Shown: positions 1-5,791 of the stretch, in pieces
Layout: each line of letters starts with the position of its first letter
How positions within the stretch are numbered: position 1 is the stretch's first letter
NCBI GenBank assembly: GCA_012961925.1
Contig: DTYK01000075.1
Location: 1 to 7,525 of the forward strand
Direction: 5' to 3'
Length of the DNA: 7,525 nucleotides
Origin: Candidatus Latescibacterota bacterium
Lineage (GTDB): Bacteria; Latescibacterota; MVCY01; DTYK01
The notes under the pieces: generated by a model
The model's database searches: none
Told to the model about the DNA's origin: nothing
What the model saw: only the letters and a program-made list of their open reading frames with translations
Program-made: the position numbers and the translations under genes

Positions 1-2
1 AT

Positions 3-98
3 AACAGGATTTATGATATGGTAATTGTCGTTTCTGACAGAAGAGTTATAGACAAACAATTACAGGAGCGGGTGCTGAGTATTGAAAAGGAAAATTAA
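3..98 (+). pseudogene. HsdR (type I restriction subunit) fragment, truncated
   Basis: Reading from base 3 gives 31 codons to TAA at 96-98. The stretch reads YDMVIVVSDRRVIDKQLQ, which matches from memory the conserved HsdR segment (F/Y)DxVIVxxDRRVLDxQLQ near the start of the helicase-like motor domain, the ATP-driven translocase of type I restriction enzymes. HsdR proteins are about 1,000 residues and this motif lies in the first half. A stop about ten codons later therefore means most of the gene is missing or out of frame. Similarity fades after QLQ, so a junction may lie near base 65. The start is outside the window. I see no continuation of HsdR in other frames downstream; the next recognisable piece is a transposase fragment. 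The assignment rests on about 18 residues. Confidence 0.6.
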
Positions 99-114
99 AT
101 AGTCCGATTAATAG

Positions 115-303
115 GGGGCTAGACCAGTAATCACATATTTCAAATTGAGGATCACAGCGGGCCCGGTAGAAGGTCTCAATCGGAAAGCGAAAGTCATAAG
201 CCAGCGCTCTTACGGATTACGCACCTTCAGGATGTTTCGTCTGGCCCTCTATCATGGGCTTGGTGACCTCCCTATGCCCACATTAACCCGCAGATTCTTG
301 TGA
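115..303 (+). pseudogene. ISL3-family transposase, C-terminal remnant
   Basis: In the frame ending at TGA 301-303 the translation contains RITAGPVEGLNRKAKVISQR, then SYGLRTFRMFRLALYHGLGDLP and a final LTRRFL. This is the signature C-terminus of ISL3 (IS204/IS1001/IS1096/IS1165) DDE transposases. The Glu in GPVEGLN is the usual third catalytic acidic residue. Intact family members are about 400 residues, but here an in-frame TAG at 112-114 lies just upstream, leaving about 62 codons with no start. The rest of the element, including its left end, is absent. No terminal inverted repeat can be confirmed because only one end remains. The fragment sits between the HsdR remnant and the regulator promoter, so the element probably inserted here and was later deleted. 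Confidence 0.82.
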
Positions 304-343
304 CGACCCTACGTTGCTGAGGCAAAATTTTTTATACTACATC

Positions 344-372
344 TTGACAAACCGCAAAGAATTTATTATATA
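344..372 (+). promoter_or_regulatory. Sigma70-type promoter of the Rrf2 gene
   Basis: A perfect -35 TTGACA (344-349) is separated by 17 bases from a -10 TATATA (367-372). An alternative -10, TATACT, begins at 369. Transcription would start around 379-381, giving a leader of about 33 bases before the regulator start. It lies downstream of the transposase stop. It may drive the whole downstream series of genes, since I see no strong terminator with a T tract inside the cluster. Confidence 0.75.
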
Positions 373-390
373 CTATACTAACATGATAAA
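362..390 (+). promoter_or_regulatory. AT-rich dyad over the -10 box, candidate Rrf2 operator
   Basis: The left half TTTATTATAT and the right half AACATGATAAA are imperfect inverted repeats about a centre at base 376; 8 of the 10 outer base pairs are symmetric. The heptamer TATACTA also occurs three times nearby (333-339, 369-375, 374-380). The dyad covers the -10 box and the probable start site, where an autorepressor would bind, as Rrf2 regulators often do. AT-rich dyads arise easily by chance, so the operator role is inference. Confidence 0.4.
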
Positions 391-403
391 CAAAGTTATA
401 AAT

Positions 404-408
404 GGAGG
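404..408 (+). promoter_or_regulatory. Shine-Dalgarno site that fixes the GTG start of the regulator
   Basis: GGAGG at 404-408 is 5 bases before GTG 414. It overlaps the last base of the in-frame ATG at 402, so that ATG cannot be the start served by this site. Confidence 0.7.
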
Positions 409-413
409 TAAAT

Positions 414-863
414 GTGAAGATATCGTTCAAGGGAGACTATGCCTTAAAGATCATCCTTGATCTGGCATTAAACTACCAGCGAGGTTTGGTTCAGATAAGC
501 GATATCGCAAAGAGGCAGGACATTCCACTCAAATATCTGGAGCAGATATTACTGGTCCTGAAGGGGGCTGGATATGTGAGGAGTAAGCGTGGGCCAAAAG
601 GTGGATTCTGGTTGGCCAAGCATCCACGTGAGATAACACTTGGGGAGATAATCAGACTTATGCAGGGGCCGACATCGCCGATCACATGCGTAAGCACCTC
701 AGCTTACTCAAAGTGTCGTGATGAACCGAAGTGCCCCTTCAGGGGGCTATGGTTGGAGATAAAAGAAGCGATAAATAGAGTGGTTGACTACACAACCTTT
801 GAAGATATGGTGAAGAGGGTAATCCAAATGCAGGACAAGGAGAGCCTGGTCTACATGATATAA
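414..863 (+). CDS. Rrf2-family transcriptional regulator with Fe-S-type cysteines
   Basis: This encodes a 149-residue winged-helix regulator of the Rrf2 family (IscR, NsrR, CymR). The N-terminus MKISFKGDYALKIILDLAL and the segment LEQILLVLKGAGYVRSKRG PKGGF are the usual Rrf2 DNA-binding domain with its wing. Three cysteines (Cys92, Cys101, Cys107; C-x8-C-x5-C) lie where IscR and NsrR ligate an iron-sulfur cluster, so sensing of Fe-S status, redox or sulfur supply is plausible. B. subtilis CymR, the cysteine regulator of the family, lacks such a triad. I chose GTG at 414 because GGAGG at 404-408 sits 5 bases before it and the protein then begins like its relatives. An in-frame ATG at 402 overlaps that ribosome site and is unlikely. 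The position ahead of cysH suggests control of the sulfur genes. Confidence 0.95.
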   Translation: MKISFKGDYALKIILDLALNYQRGLVQISDIAKRQDIPLKYLEQILLVLKGAGYVRSKRGPKGGFWLAKHPREITLGEIIRLMQGPTSPITCVSTSAYSKCRDEPKCPFRGLWLEIKEAINRVVDYTTFEDMVKRVIQMQDKESLVYMI

Positions 864-883
864 GCTTTTCTCGAATTGTCTAC

Positions 884-907
884 TTCTATAATTAGGGAAC
901 TATATAA
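884..907 (+). promoter_or_regulatory. Candidate cysH promoter region with AT-rich dyad
   Basis: A perfect -10 hexamer TATAAT lies at 887-892, but no good -35 is found at 16-18 bases upstream (CTTTTC at 865-870 is poor), as in promoters that need an activator. It lies in an imperfect inverted repeat, left half TTCTATAATT and right half AACTATATAA, with 8 of the 10 outer pairs symmetric. The layout and AT character resemble the dyad at 362-390, so both could be targets of the Rrf2 regulator. Function is inferred. Confidence 0.35.
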
Positions 908-930
908 ACTTCGAGGAGGGAGGTGGAGAG

Positions 931-1647
931 ATGTATCGGGCGGAAGAAGTAGAACGTTATGCGGTGGAATTTGAGAAAAAGAGCGCTCAGGAGATGCTGG
1001 ATTGGGTGTTGAGTACCTATGGTGACAGGATTGCTCTGGCTTCCAGCTTCGGGGCAGAAGATGTGGTCTTGATTGATATGATGGTAAAGATCAATCCGCG
1101 ACCGCGTATCTTTACCCTCGATACGGGAAGGCTTCCCTATGAGACCTATGACGTTATGGAAAGGATCAGGGAGAAATATAAGATTGAGATGGAAGTCTTC
1201 TTTCCTGATGCCAAATCGGTGGAAGAGATGCTCAGGGAGCATGGTCCAAATCTATTTTACAAGAGCACAGAATTAAGAAAGTTATGCTGTGAGGTCAGAA
1301 AGATCAGGCCCTTAGAGCGTGCCCTGGCAGATTTGGAGGCATGGCTCTGTGGGTTAAGGAGAGAACAGTCGGTGACCAGGACCGAGATCAAGAAGGTAGA
1401 GGTGGATGTAGCTCACAATTCCATTATAAAGATAAATCCTTTAGCCGACTGGACTGAGAAGCAGGTTTGGGACTATATTAAAGCCAACGATGTCCCTTAT
1501 AATGCCTTACACGATCAGAATTATCCGAGCATCGGTTGCGCTCCCTGCACGAGGGCGGTCAAGCCCGGGGAGGATATAAGGGCAGGTCGGTGGTGGTGGG
1601 AGACCCCAGAGAAAAAGGAGTGTGGATTGCATCATAGGGTCGCCTGA
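931..1647 (+). CDS. cysH: Adenylylsulfate (APS) reductase, assimilatory, Fe-S type
   Basis: This cytoplasmic enzyme reduces adenylylsulfate to sulfite and AMP using thioredoxin. The 238-residue protein has the PP-loop ASSFGAED (residues 37-44), LDTGRLPYETY (63-73), and WLCGLRREQSVTR (138-150). Cys119-Cys120 with Cys203 and Cys206 (CAPC) form the paired-cysteine signature that binds a [4Fe-4S] cluster in APS-using enzymes. The C-terminal KECGLH carries the catalytic Cys231. PAPS-specific enzymes such as that of E. coli lack the cluster cysteines, so APS is the likely substrate. No APS kinase gene is seen between it and sat, which agrees with that reading. ATG 931 follows a very purine-rich ribosome site (GAGGAGGGAGGTGG). 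Length is normal for the family. It is the first enzyme gene after the Rrf2 regulator. Confidence 0.95.
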   Translation: MYRAEEVERYAVEFEKKSAQEMLDWVLSTYGDRIALASSFGAEDVVLIDMMVKINPRPRIFTLDTGRLPYETYDVMERIREKYKIEMEVFFPDAKSVEEMLREHGPNLFYKSTELRKLCCEVRKIRPLERALADLEAWLCGLRREQSVTRTEIKKVEVDVAHNSIIKINPLADWTEKQVWDYIKANDVPYNALHDQNYPSIGCAPCTRAVKPGEDIRAGRWWWETPEKKECGLHHRVA

Positions 1648-1683
1648 TGCTTGTCATTATCGGAAGGTAGAAACATATCAAAA

Positions 1684-1818
1684 AGGGGTGTTGACCGTAA
1701 CACCCTTGGAGATCTTTAAAACTATAGATCCGGGAAACTGGACACCGGAACCTCCCGCAGGTTCTGAACCTGGGGGAAGTTAACCTGCTTGCGGCGATGG
1801 CAGGTGATCTTCAGGAGG
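1684..1818 (+). promoter_or_regulatory. Structured leader before sat, possible RNA regulator of unknown class
   Basis: The 178-base cysH-sat gap contains several perfect stems: GGGTGTT 1686-1692 with AACACCC 1699-1705 (6-base loop, extendable by a G-T and an A-T pair); GATCT 1711-1715 with AGATC 1726-1730; TCCGG 1729-1733 with CCGGA 1745-1749; GAACCT 1748-1753 with AGGTTC 1759-1764; ACCTGC 1783-1788 with GCAGGT 1800-1805. Some are mutually exclusive: GCAGGTT 1757-1763 can instead pair with AACCTGC 1782-1788. CCTCC at 1751-1755 is complementary to the sat ribosome site GGAGG at 1814-1818. No T tract follows the first hairpin, so it is not a standard terminator. I do not recognise a known riboswitch (not SAM-I, TPP or T-box by motif). 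A weak promoter (TTGACC 1691, TTTAAA 1715, 18-base spacer) is an alternative content of the same gap. Confidence 0.4.
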
Positions 1819-1825
1819 CGCCGAG

Positions 1826-2995
1826 ATGATTAAACCGCATGGCGGAACCCTGATCGATAAGATAGTCAGCGAGAAGGAGAGGGAGAGCTTTAAAAAGAAG
1901 GCTTTCACACTTAAAAATATAAAGTTAAACCGGAGACAAGTCTCCGATCTGGAAATGATCGCCACGGGCGCCTTCAGCCCGTTGGAGGGATTCATGGGAG
2001 AAGAGGACTATCGGAGTGTGGTCCATGGTATGAGGCTGGCCAGTGGATTGATCTGGTCCATTCCAATTACACTGGCCGTAGAGAAGGAAGAGGCCCGTCG
2101 GTTAGAAATTGGCGAGGAGATTGCTCTGTCAGATGAATTCGGTAAGGTACTGGCAATTATGCGTCTGGAGGAGATCTATCCCTATGATAAAGAATTGGAA
2201 GCAGAGAAGGTCTACTGGACAAGGGATTCAATGCATCCGGGGGTAAGGGCCGTATACCGGCAGGGCGATATACTTTTGGGCGGCCCCATTGATGCCCTTG
2301 ATCTGCCTGCACACAGGGGATTTTCCGGATATTACTTGCAGCCCAGACAGACAAGGAGGATATTTGCCGAAAGAAAGTGGAGGACAATAGTCGGGTTTCA
2401 GACCAGGAATCCAGTTCATCGTGCACATGAATATATCCAGAAATGTGCCCTTGAAATAGTAGACGGATTATTTTTACATCCCATAGTGGGTGAGACAAAA
2501 AGTGATGATGTTCCCGCCCATGTGCGAATGAAATGCTATGAGGTGCTTCTGGAGAACTATTATCCCAAGGAGCGTGTGGTTTTAGCTATAAATCCGGCAG
2601 CGATGCGTTATGCGGGGCCGAGAGAAGCGATATTCCATGCTATTGTGAGGAAGAACTACGGCTGTACCCATTTTATTGTGGGCAGGGATCATGCTGGCGT
2701 TGGGAACTATTATGGAACATATGATGCCCAAAGGATCTTTGATGAATTCGAACCAGAGGAGCTGGGCATTGTCCCTCTTTTCTTCGAACATACGTTCTAT
2801 TGCAAACGTTGTGGAAGTATAGCCTCAGCCAAGACCTGCCCGCATAGTGCAGGAGACCGGATTATGCTAAGTGGCACAAAAGTGAGAGAGATGCTTCAAG
2901 AAGAGGAGATACCACCTCTGGAATTTACACGGCCCGAGGTTGCCAGGATATTAATCGAGGGCCTGAAGAAAAAAGTGCCCGAATACAGTATTTAA
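1826..2995 (+). CDS. sat: ATP sulfurylase (sulfate adenylyltransferase)
   Basis: Sat makes APS and pyrophosphate from ATP and sulfate, the first step of sulfate activation. At 389 residues it matches the homomeric bacterial and archaeal type and has no fused APS kinase. The N-terminal PUA-like part starts MIKPHGGTLID. The catalytic part shows QTRNPVHRAHE (192-202, equivalent to the HxGH nucleotide motif), VGETKSDDVP (221-230) and GRDHAGVG (286-293). A zinc site of the form C-x2-C-x8-C-x-H (Cys326, Cys329, Cys338, His340) is present, as in Thermus and sulfate-reducer enzymes. ATG 1826 follows AGGAGG at 1813-1818 with a 7-base spacer. The product APS is the substrate of the CysH encoded upstream, and the next gene starts one base after the sat stop, so they are likely co-transcribed. 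The direction is assimilatory, given CysH and the absence of aprAB here. Confidence 0.97.
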   Translation: MIKPHGGTLIDKIVSEKERESFKKKAFTLKNIKLNRRQVSDLEMIATGAFSPLEGFMGEEDYRSVVHGMRLASGLIWSIPITLAVEKEEARRLEIGEEIALSDEFGKVLAIMRLEEIYPYDKELEAEKVYWTRDSMHPGVRAVYRQGDILLGGPIDALDLPAHRGFSGYYLQPRQTRRIFAERKWRTIVGFQTRNPVHRAHEYIQKCALEIVDGLFLHPIVGETKSDDVPAHVRMKCYEVLLENYYPKERVVLAINPAAMRYAGPREAIFHAIVRKNYGCTHFIVGRDHAGVGNYYGTYDAQRIFDEFEPEELGIVPLFFEHTFYCKRCGSIASAKTCPHSAGDRIMLSGTKVREMLQEEEIPPLEFTRPEVARILIEGLKKKVPEYSI

Positions 2996-2996
2996 G

Positions 2997-3446
2997 ATGG
3001 CCAAGACGATCTTATTAACAACTGCAGTGATCTTTTTCGCCCTGAATATGGGCGGCAGCAGTATCGCACCCTCCTTTGCAGCGAACTATGGAAGTAAGAT
3101 GATCAAGAAAAATTTTGCTGTGTTTCTGTTCACAATAGCCGTTCTTTTGGGTGCGCTTACCGTTGGGAGGAAAGTTGTCAAGACTTTGAGCAGCGGTGTG
3201 ATTCCCAGTGAGCTTATCAGTGCCGATGTTGCATTGATCATAATCCTCACGGCGACGTTTACGCTCACTCTGGCCAACTTTCTGAAGATCCCTGAATCCA
3301 CAAGCATGGTGACGGTTGGGGCAATAACAGGGGCTGGTATATTTTTCAATCGCCTTCAGCTGAAAGTTTTATCCGGAATGCTGTTAATATGGATTATCTT
3401 ACCTATTGCATCTTATGTTTTAACGTATATCATATTTATAAGGTGA
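2997..3446 (+). CDS. cysP: PiT/CysP-type sulfate permease, N-terminal half (split gene)
   Basis: These 149 residues form the first of the two repeat halves of a PiT-family inorganic anion permease. Segments such as FFALNMGGSSIAPSFAANYG, VVKTLSSGVIP and KIPESTSMVTVGAITGAG correspond closely, as I recall it, to B. subtilis CysP, a PiT-family sulfate permease. Phosphate members have an Asn-Asp in the first repeat motif; here it is missing (LNMGGSSIAPS), as in CysP. About five hydrophobic segments are visible (residues 4-25, 41-58, 72-94, 100-118, 121-148). ATG 2997 lies one base after the sat stop, so translation is probably coupled. The frame stops at TGA 3444-3446, where a full-length permease (about 320-350 residues) would continue; the second half follows in the -1 frame. 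Either a frameshift or a two-gene arrangement explains this. Confidence 0.88.
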   Translation: MAKTILLTTAVIFFALNMGGSSIAPSFAANYGSKMIKKNFAVFLFTIAVLLGALTVGRKVVKTLSSGVIPSELISADVALIIILTATFTLTLANFLKIPESTSMVTVGAITGAGIFFNRLQLKVLSGMLLIWIILPIASYVLTYIIFIR

Positions 3447-3967
3447 TCTATCCCCCCTCTGCTAAAAATCTGTGGATCTATGAAAAGATCTTTGGCAGGG
3501 AGAAAGAGTTAAAGCTATTCTCTTTATTGGCAAGCTGTTATGGTGCCTATGCTATTGGCACAAATAATGTCGCTAATGCGGTAGGACCTCTGGTAGGCGC
3601 AGGGGTTCTGAGCCCTTCGTCGGGATTGCTACTTGTCACACCGTTTTTCGGGTTTGGAGGATTAATCCTAGGAAAGAGGACGATGGAGACCTTTGGTAAT
3701 GAAATCGTCCCATTAGGGACTGTTTCCGCGCCGTTAATCTGTTTGGTTACAAGTACTCTGCTCATCTCAGCATCAGCTCTGGGGTTTCCCTTTCCCTACG
3801 TTCAGCTCACTGCTCTGTCCATTCTGGCAATCAGCAGCGTGAAAAATGGGTGCAGATACACGATGAAGCAGAATGTGGTTAAGAAGATTATCTTGGTCTG
3901 GACTGTCACCCCACTGATCTCCATAGGTCTTTCTATCCTGCTATTGTCCATATTTATTAGGGGGTAG
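3443..3967 (+). CDS. cysP: PiT/CysP-type sulfate permease, C-terminal half (split gene)
   Basis: This frame holds the second repeat half of the permease: an N-terminal linker with PPSAKNLWIYEK, then YAIGTNNVANAVGPLVGAGV (the repeat-two signature, with Asn-Asn as in CysP rather than Asn-Asp of phosphate carriers), FGFGGLILGKRTMETFG, PFPYVQLTALSILAISSVKNG and a final hydrophobic helix. Four to five membrane segments are visible. The frame is open from an ATG at 3389, but bases 3389-3442 still encode the end of the N-terminal half, so the peptide in this frame there is unlikely to be real. GTG 3443 overlaps the upstream TGA as GTGA, a common coupled stop/start, and I use it as the nominal start. 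There is no clear ribosome site. If the break is a one-base deletion, the intact gene would be 2997-3967. The rest looks undamaged. Confidence 0.85.
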   Translation: MIYPPSAKNLWIYEKIFGREKELKLFSLLASCYGAYAIGTNNVANAVGPLVGAGVLSPSSGLLLVTPFFGFGGLILGKRTMETFGNEIVPLGTVSAPLICLVTSTLLISASALGFPFPYVQLTALSILAISSVKNGCRYTMKQNVVKKIILVWTVTPLISIGLSILLLSIFIRG

Positions 3968-3970
3968 AGA

Positions 3971-4447
3971 TTGATCTATCTGACGAAAAAACAGCTACGT
4001 GAAATTGTAGAACAATGCCGAGGAGAATATCCTAAGGAGGCATGTGGAATTCTGGCCGGAAGGCGGATACAGGGGATAAAAGACGATGAACTATGCGGCC
4101 GGTACGAACCCGCGAGCGCTGGGGAACAGGATGGGAAGGTGTCAAAAATATACAAGATGGCGAATATATCAGAAAATCCGGAGGTCTGCTATTTTATGGA
4201 CCCTAAAGAACAGCTCAGGGTCTTTAAGGAAATGAGACGACTGGGGGTAGAGATGTTAGGGATATATCATTCTCATACAGCAAGTCCGGCGTATCCCTCG
4301 GCTCGGGACTGCGAAATGGCGTTCTATCCTGAAGCAGCTTATGTGATAGTTTCCCTTCAGACCTTTAATGATCCCACAGTTCGCGCTTTCAGGATTGTAG
4401 AAGGTGAGATCAAAGAGATAAAGATAGAGGTGGCCGAAGATGAATAA
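3971..4447 (+). CDS. JAMM/MPN+ (M67) zinc metallopeptidase, sulfur-carrier type
   Basis: This encodes a 158-residue stand-alone JAMM domain. The zinc and catalytic residues are all present: Glu23 in PKEACGILAG, then H-x-H-x7-S-x2-D as His100, His102, Ser110 and Asp113 in GIYHSHTASPAYPSARD. Bacterial members of this size act on ubiquitin-like sulfur carriers: Mec releases cysteine from CysO in mycobacteria, and QbsD and HcyD trim carrier C-termini. A carrier gene and a cysteine synthase gene lie downstream, which supports that role. Compared with the family as I recall it, about 20 extra residues (around 34-53) separate ILAG from DGKVSKIYKMANI. The start is TTG 3971, one codon after the permease stop and 6 bases after GGGGG at 3960-3964; the resulting N-terminus MIYLTKKQL is typical. 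The end overlaps hom by 8 bases. Confidence 0.93.
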   Translation: MIYLTKKQLREIVEQCRGEYPKEACGILAGRRIQGIKDDELCGRYEPASAGEQDGKVSKIYKMANISENPEVCYFMDPKEQLRVFKEMRRLGVEMLGIYHSHTASPAYPSARDCEMAFYPEAAYVIVSLQTFNDPTVRAFRIVEGEIKEIKIEVAEDE

Positions 4448-5735
4448 ACTTAATGTGGGACTGATAGGATTTGGAACGGTTGGCACCGGGGTGGTTAGGT
4501 TACTTCAGGAAAATTCCACTTTGATAAGGAAGAAAACAGGGTTAAAAATCCACCTGAAGAAGGTGATGGACAGGGATATCACGGCACCTCGTGATGTGAA
4601 GATAGATCCTCAAATTTTGACTACAAATGTAGATGACGTAGTCCTCAATCCTGAGATAGATGTCGTGATAGAGCTAATCGGCGGCTGTGAAGCTGCCAAG
4701 GATTATATCCTTTCGGCACTGAAGAACAAGAAACATGTGGTCACAGCCAACAAGGCTCTCCTGGCCGAGTATGGAGAGGATATCCTCAAGACGGCCAGCG
4801 AGAATAATGTTCAATTCCGGTACGAAGGGAGTGTAGGCGCCGGCGTCCCGATAATCAACACCCTGAAAGAGGGTTTGGTAGCCAACAACATAAGGTTGAT
4901 CTTTGGCATTATTAACGGAACCACGAACTATATTTTGACCAAAATGAGCGAAGAGAGAAGGGAGTTCGGGGAGGCTTTACAGGAGGCGAAGAGAAAAGGA
5001 TTTGCTGAAGCCGATCCCCGTCTCGATATAGAAGGGATAGATGCGGTGCATAAGCTGGCTATCCTGTGTACCCTGGCTTTTGGCACAAAGGTGGACGTTA
5101 AAGATATCTATAAAGAGGGTATCTCTTCGCTAACTCTCCAGGACATCGAGCATGCTAAGGAGTTTGGCTATGCAATTAAATTACTGGCCATTGGGAAGGA
5201 AACAGATGGCGAAATAGAAGTCAGGGTCCATCCAACAATGATCCCGTTAACACATCCGCTGGCATCGGTGAGGTATGAGTATAACGCTATCTATATCCAG
5301 GGAGATGCAGTAGGGGAGATAATGCTCTATGGAAAGGGAGCTGGCCAGATGCCCGCGGCCAGTGCGATAGTTTCCGACATCATAGAATTGGCAATGAGGG
5401 TGGACCGTAGCCTTGTTAGGGGAGGTTCCCTGTTCTGGGGAGGTAAGAGGATTAAGAAGATGGAAGAGATTGAGTCCCGATATTATCTCCGGTTTCCGAT
5501 CATTGACCGGCCAGGAATCATCGGTAAGATTGCTACCATCCTGGGAGACTACCAGATAAACATCACTTCGGTGAAGGCATCGTTGGTGGCAGGAGAAAGA
5601 GATTTAGGAAATGTTGAGATATTAACTCATAAGGCCAGAGAAAAGAGTGTCATCGCGGCTTTAAACGAAATCAATCCCTTACCGATAATGAGGGGTAAGA
5701 GTGTTTTGATAAGAATAGAGGATAATAGTGAATAA
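4440..5735 (+). CDS. hom: Homoserine dehydrogenase with C-terminal ACT domain
   Basis: Hom reduces aspartate semialdehyde to homoserine with NAD(P)H, the branch point to threonine and to homocysteine/methionine. The 431-residue length is normal for the monofunctional form. Visible are the Rossmann motif GLIGFGTVGTGVV (residues 7-19), TANKALLAEYG (102-112), NGTTNYILTKM (159-169) and GFAEADPRLDIEGIDAVHKL (187-206), which holds the substrate-binding acidic residues and catalytic-region Lys205. From about residue 349 an ACT domain (FPIIDRPGIIGKIATILGDY) suggests feedback control, usually by threonine. ATG 4440 overlaps the protease gene by 8 bases and follows GAGGTGG at 4427-4433, so the two are translationally coupled. 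Its placement between protease and carrier genes is unusual; threonine synthase follows further down. Confidence 0.97.
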   Translation: MNKLNVGLIGFGTVGTGVVRLLQENSTLIRKKTGLKIHLKKVMDRDITAPRDVKIDPQILTTNVDDVVLNPEIDVVIELIGGCEAAKDYILSALKNKKHVVTANKALLAEYGEDILKTASENNVQFRYEGSVGAGVPIINTLKEGLVANNIRLIFGIINGTTNYILTKMSEERREFGEALQEAKRKGFAEADPRLDIEGIDAVHKLAILCTLAFGTKVDVKDIYKEGISSLTLQDIEHAKEFGYAIKLLAIGKETDGEIEVRVHPTMIPLTHPLASVRYEYNAIYIQGDAVGEIMLYGKGAGQMPAASAIVSDIIELAMRVDRSLVRGGSLFWGGKRIKKMEEIESRYYLRFPIIDRPGIIGKIATILGDYQINITSVKASLVAGERDLGNVEILTHKAREKSVIAALNEINPLPIMRGKSVLIRIEDNSE

Positions 5736-5791
5736 CCATCCATAGTTTTTTGCAGACATGAGAGGTGAAATGAAGGCATAGGAGGGTTTAT

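Noticed and set aside
402..413. ATG at 402 as the start of the Rrf2 gene
   Set aside because: The ATG overlaps the GGAGG ribosome site that serves GTG 414, and the protein from GTG begins exactly like other Rrf2 members.
892..1242. Minus-strand open frame of 116 codons opposite cysH
   Set aside because: It lies opposite conserved cysH codons and has no recognisable motif or ribosome site.
1647..1670. Seven-codon ATG...TAG leader peptide overlapping the cysH stop
   Set aside because: It is very short, has no ribosome site of its own, and has no run of Cys, Met or other informative codons; likely chance.
1684..1707. Hairpin after cysH as a rho-independent terminator
   Set aside because: The stem is good but is followed by TTGGAG, not a T tract, and the pathway continues directly into sat.
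3389..3442. ATG 3389 as the true start of the second permease half
   Set aside because: The other frame still encodes recognisable permease sequence there (LTYIIFIR), while this frame gives a peptide with no family likeness. GTG 3443 or a restored single frame is more likely.
5758..5781. Seven-codon frame between hom and the carrier gene
   Set aside because: No ribosome site or recognisable content; a 24-base frame is expected by chance.
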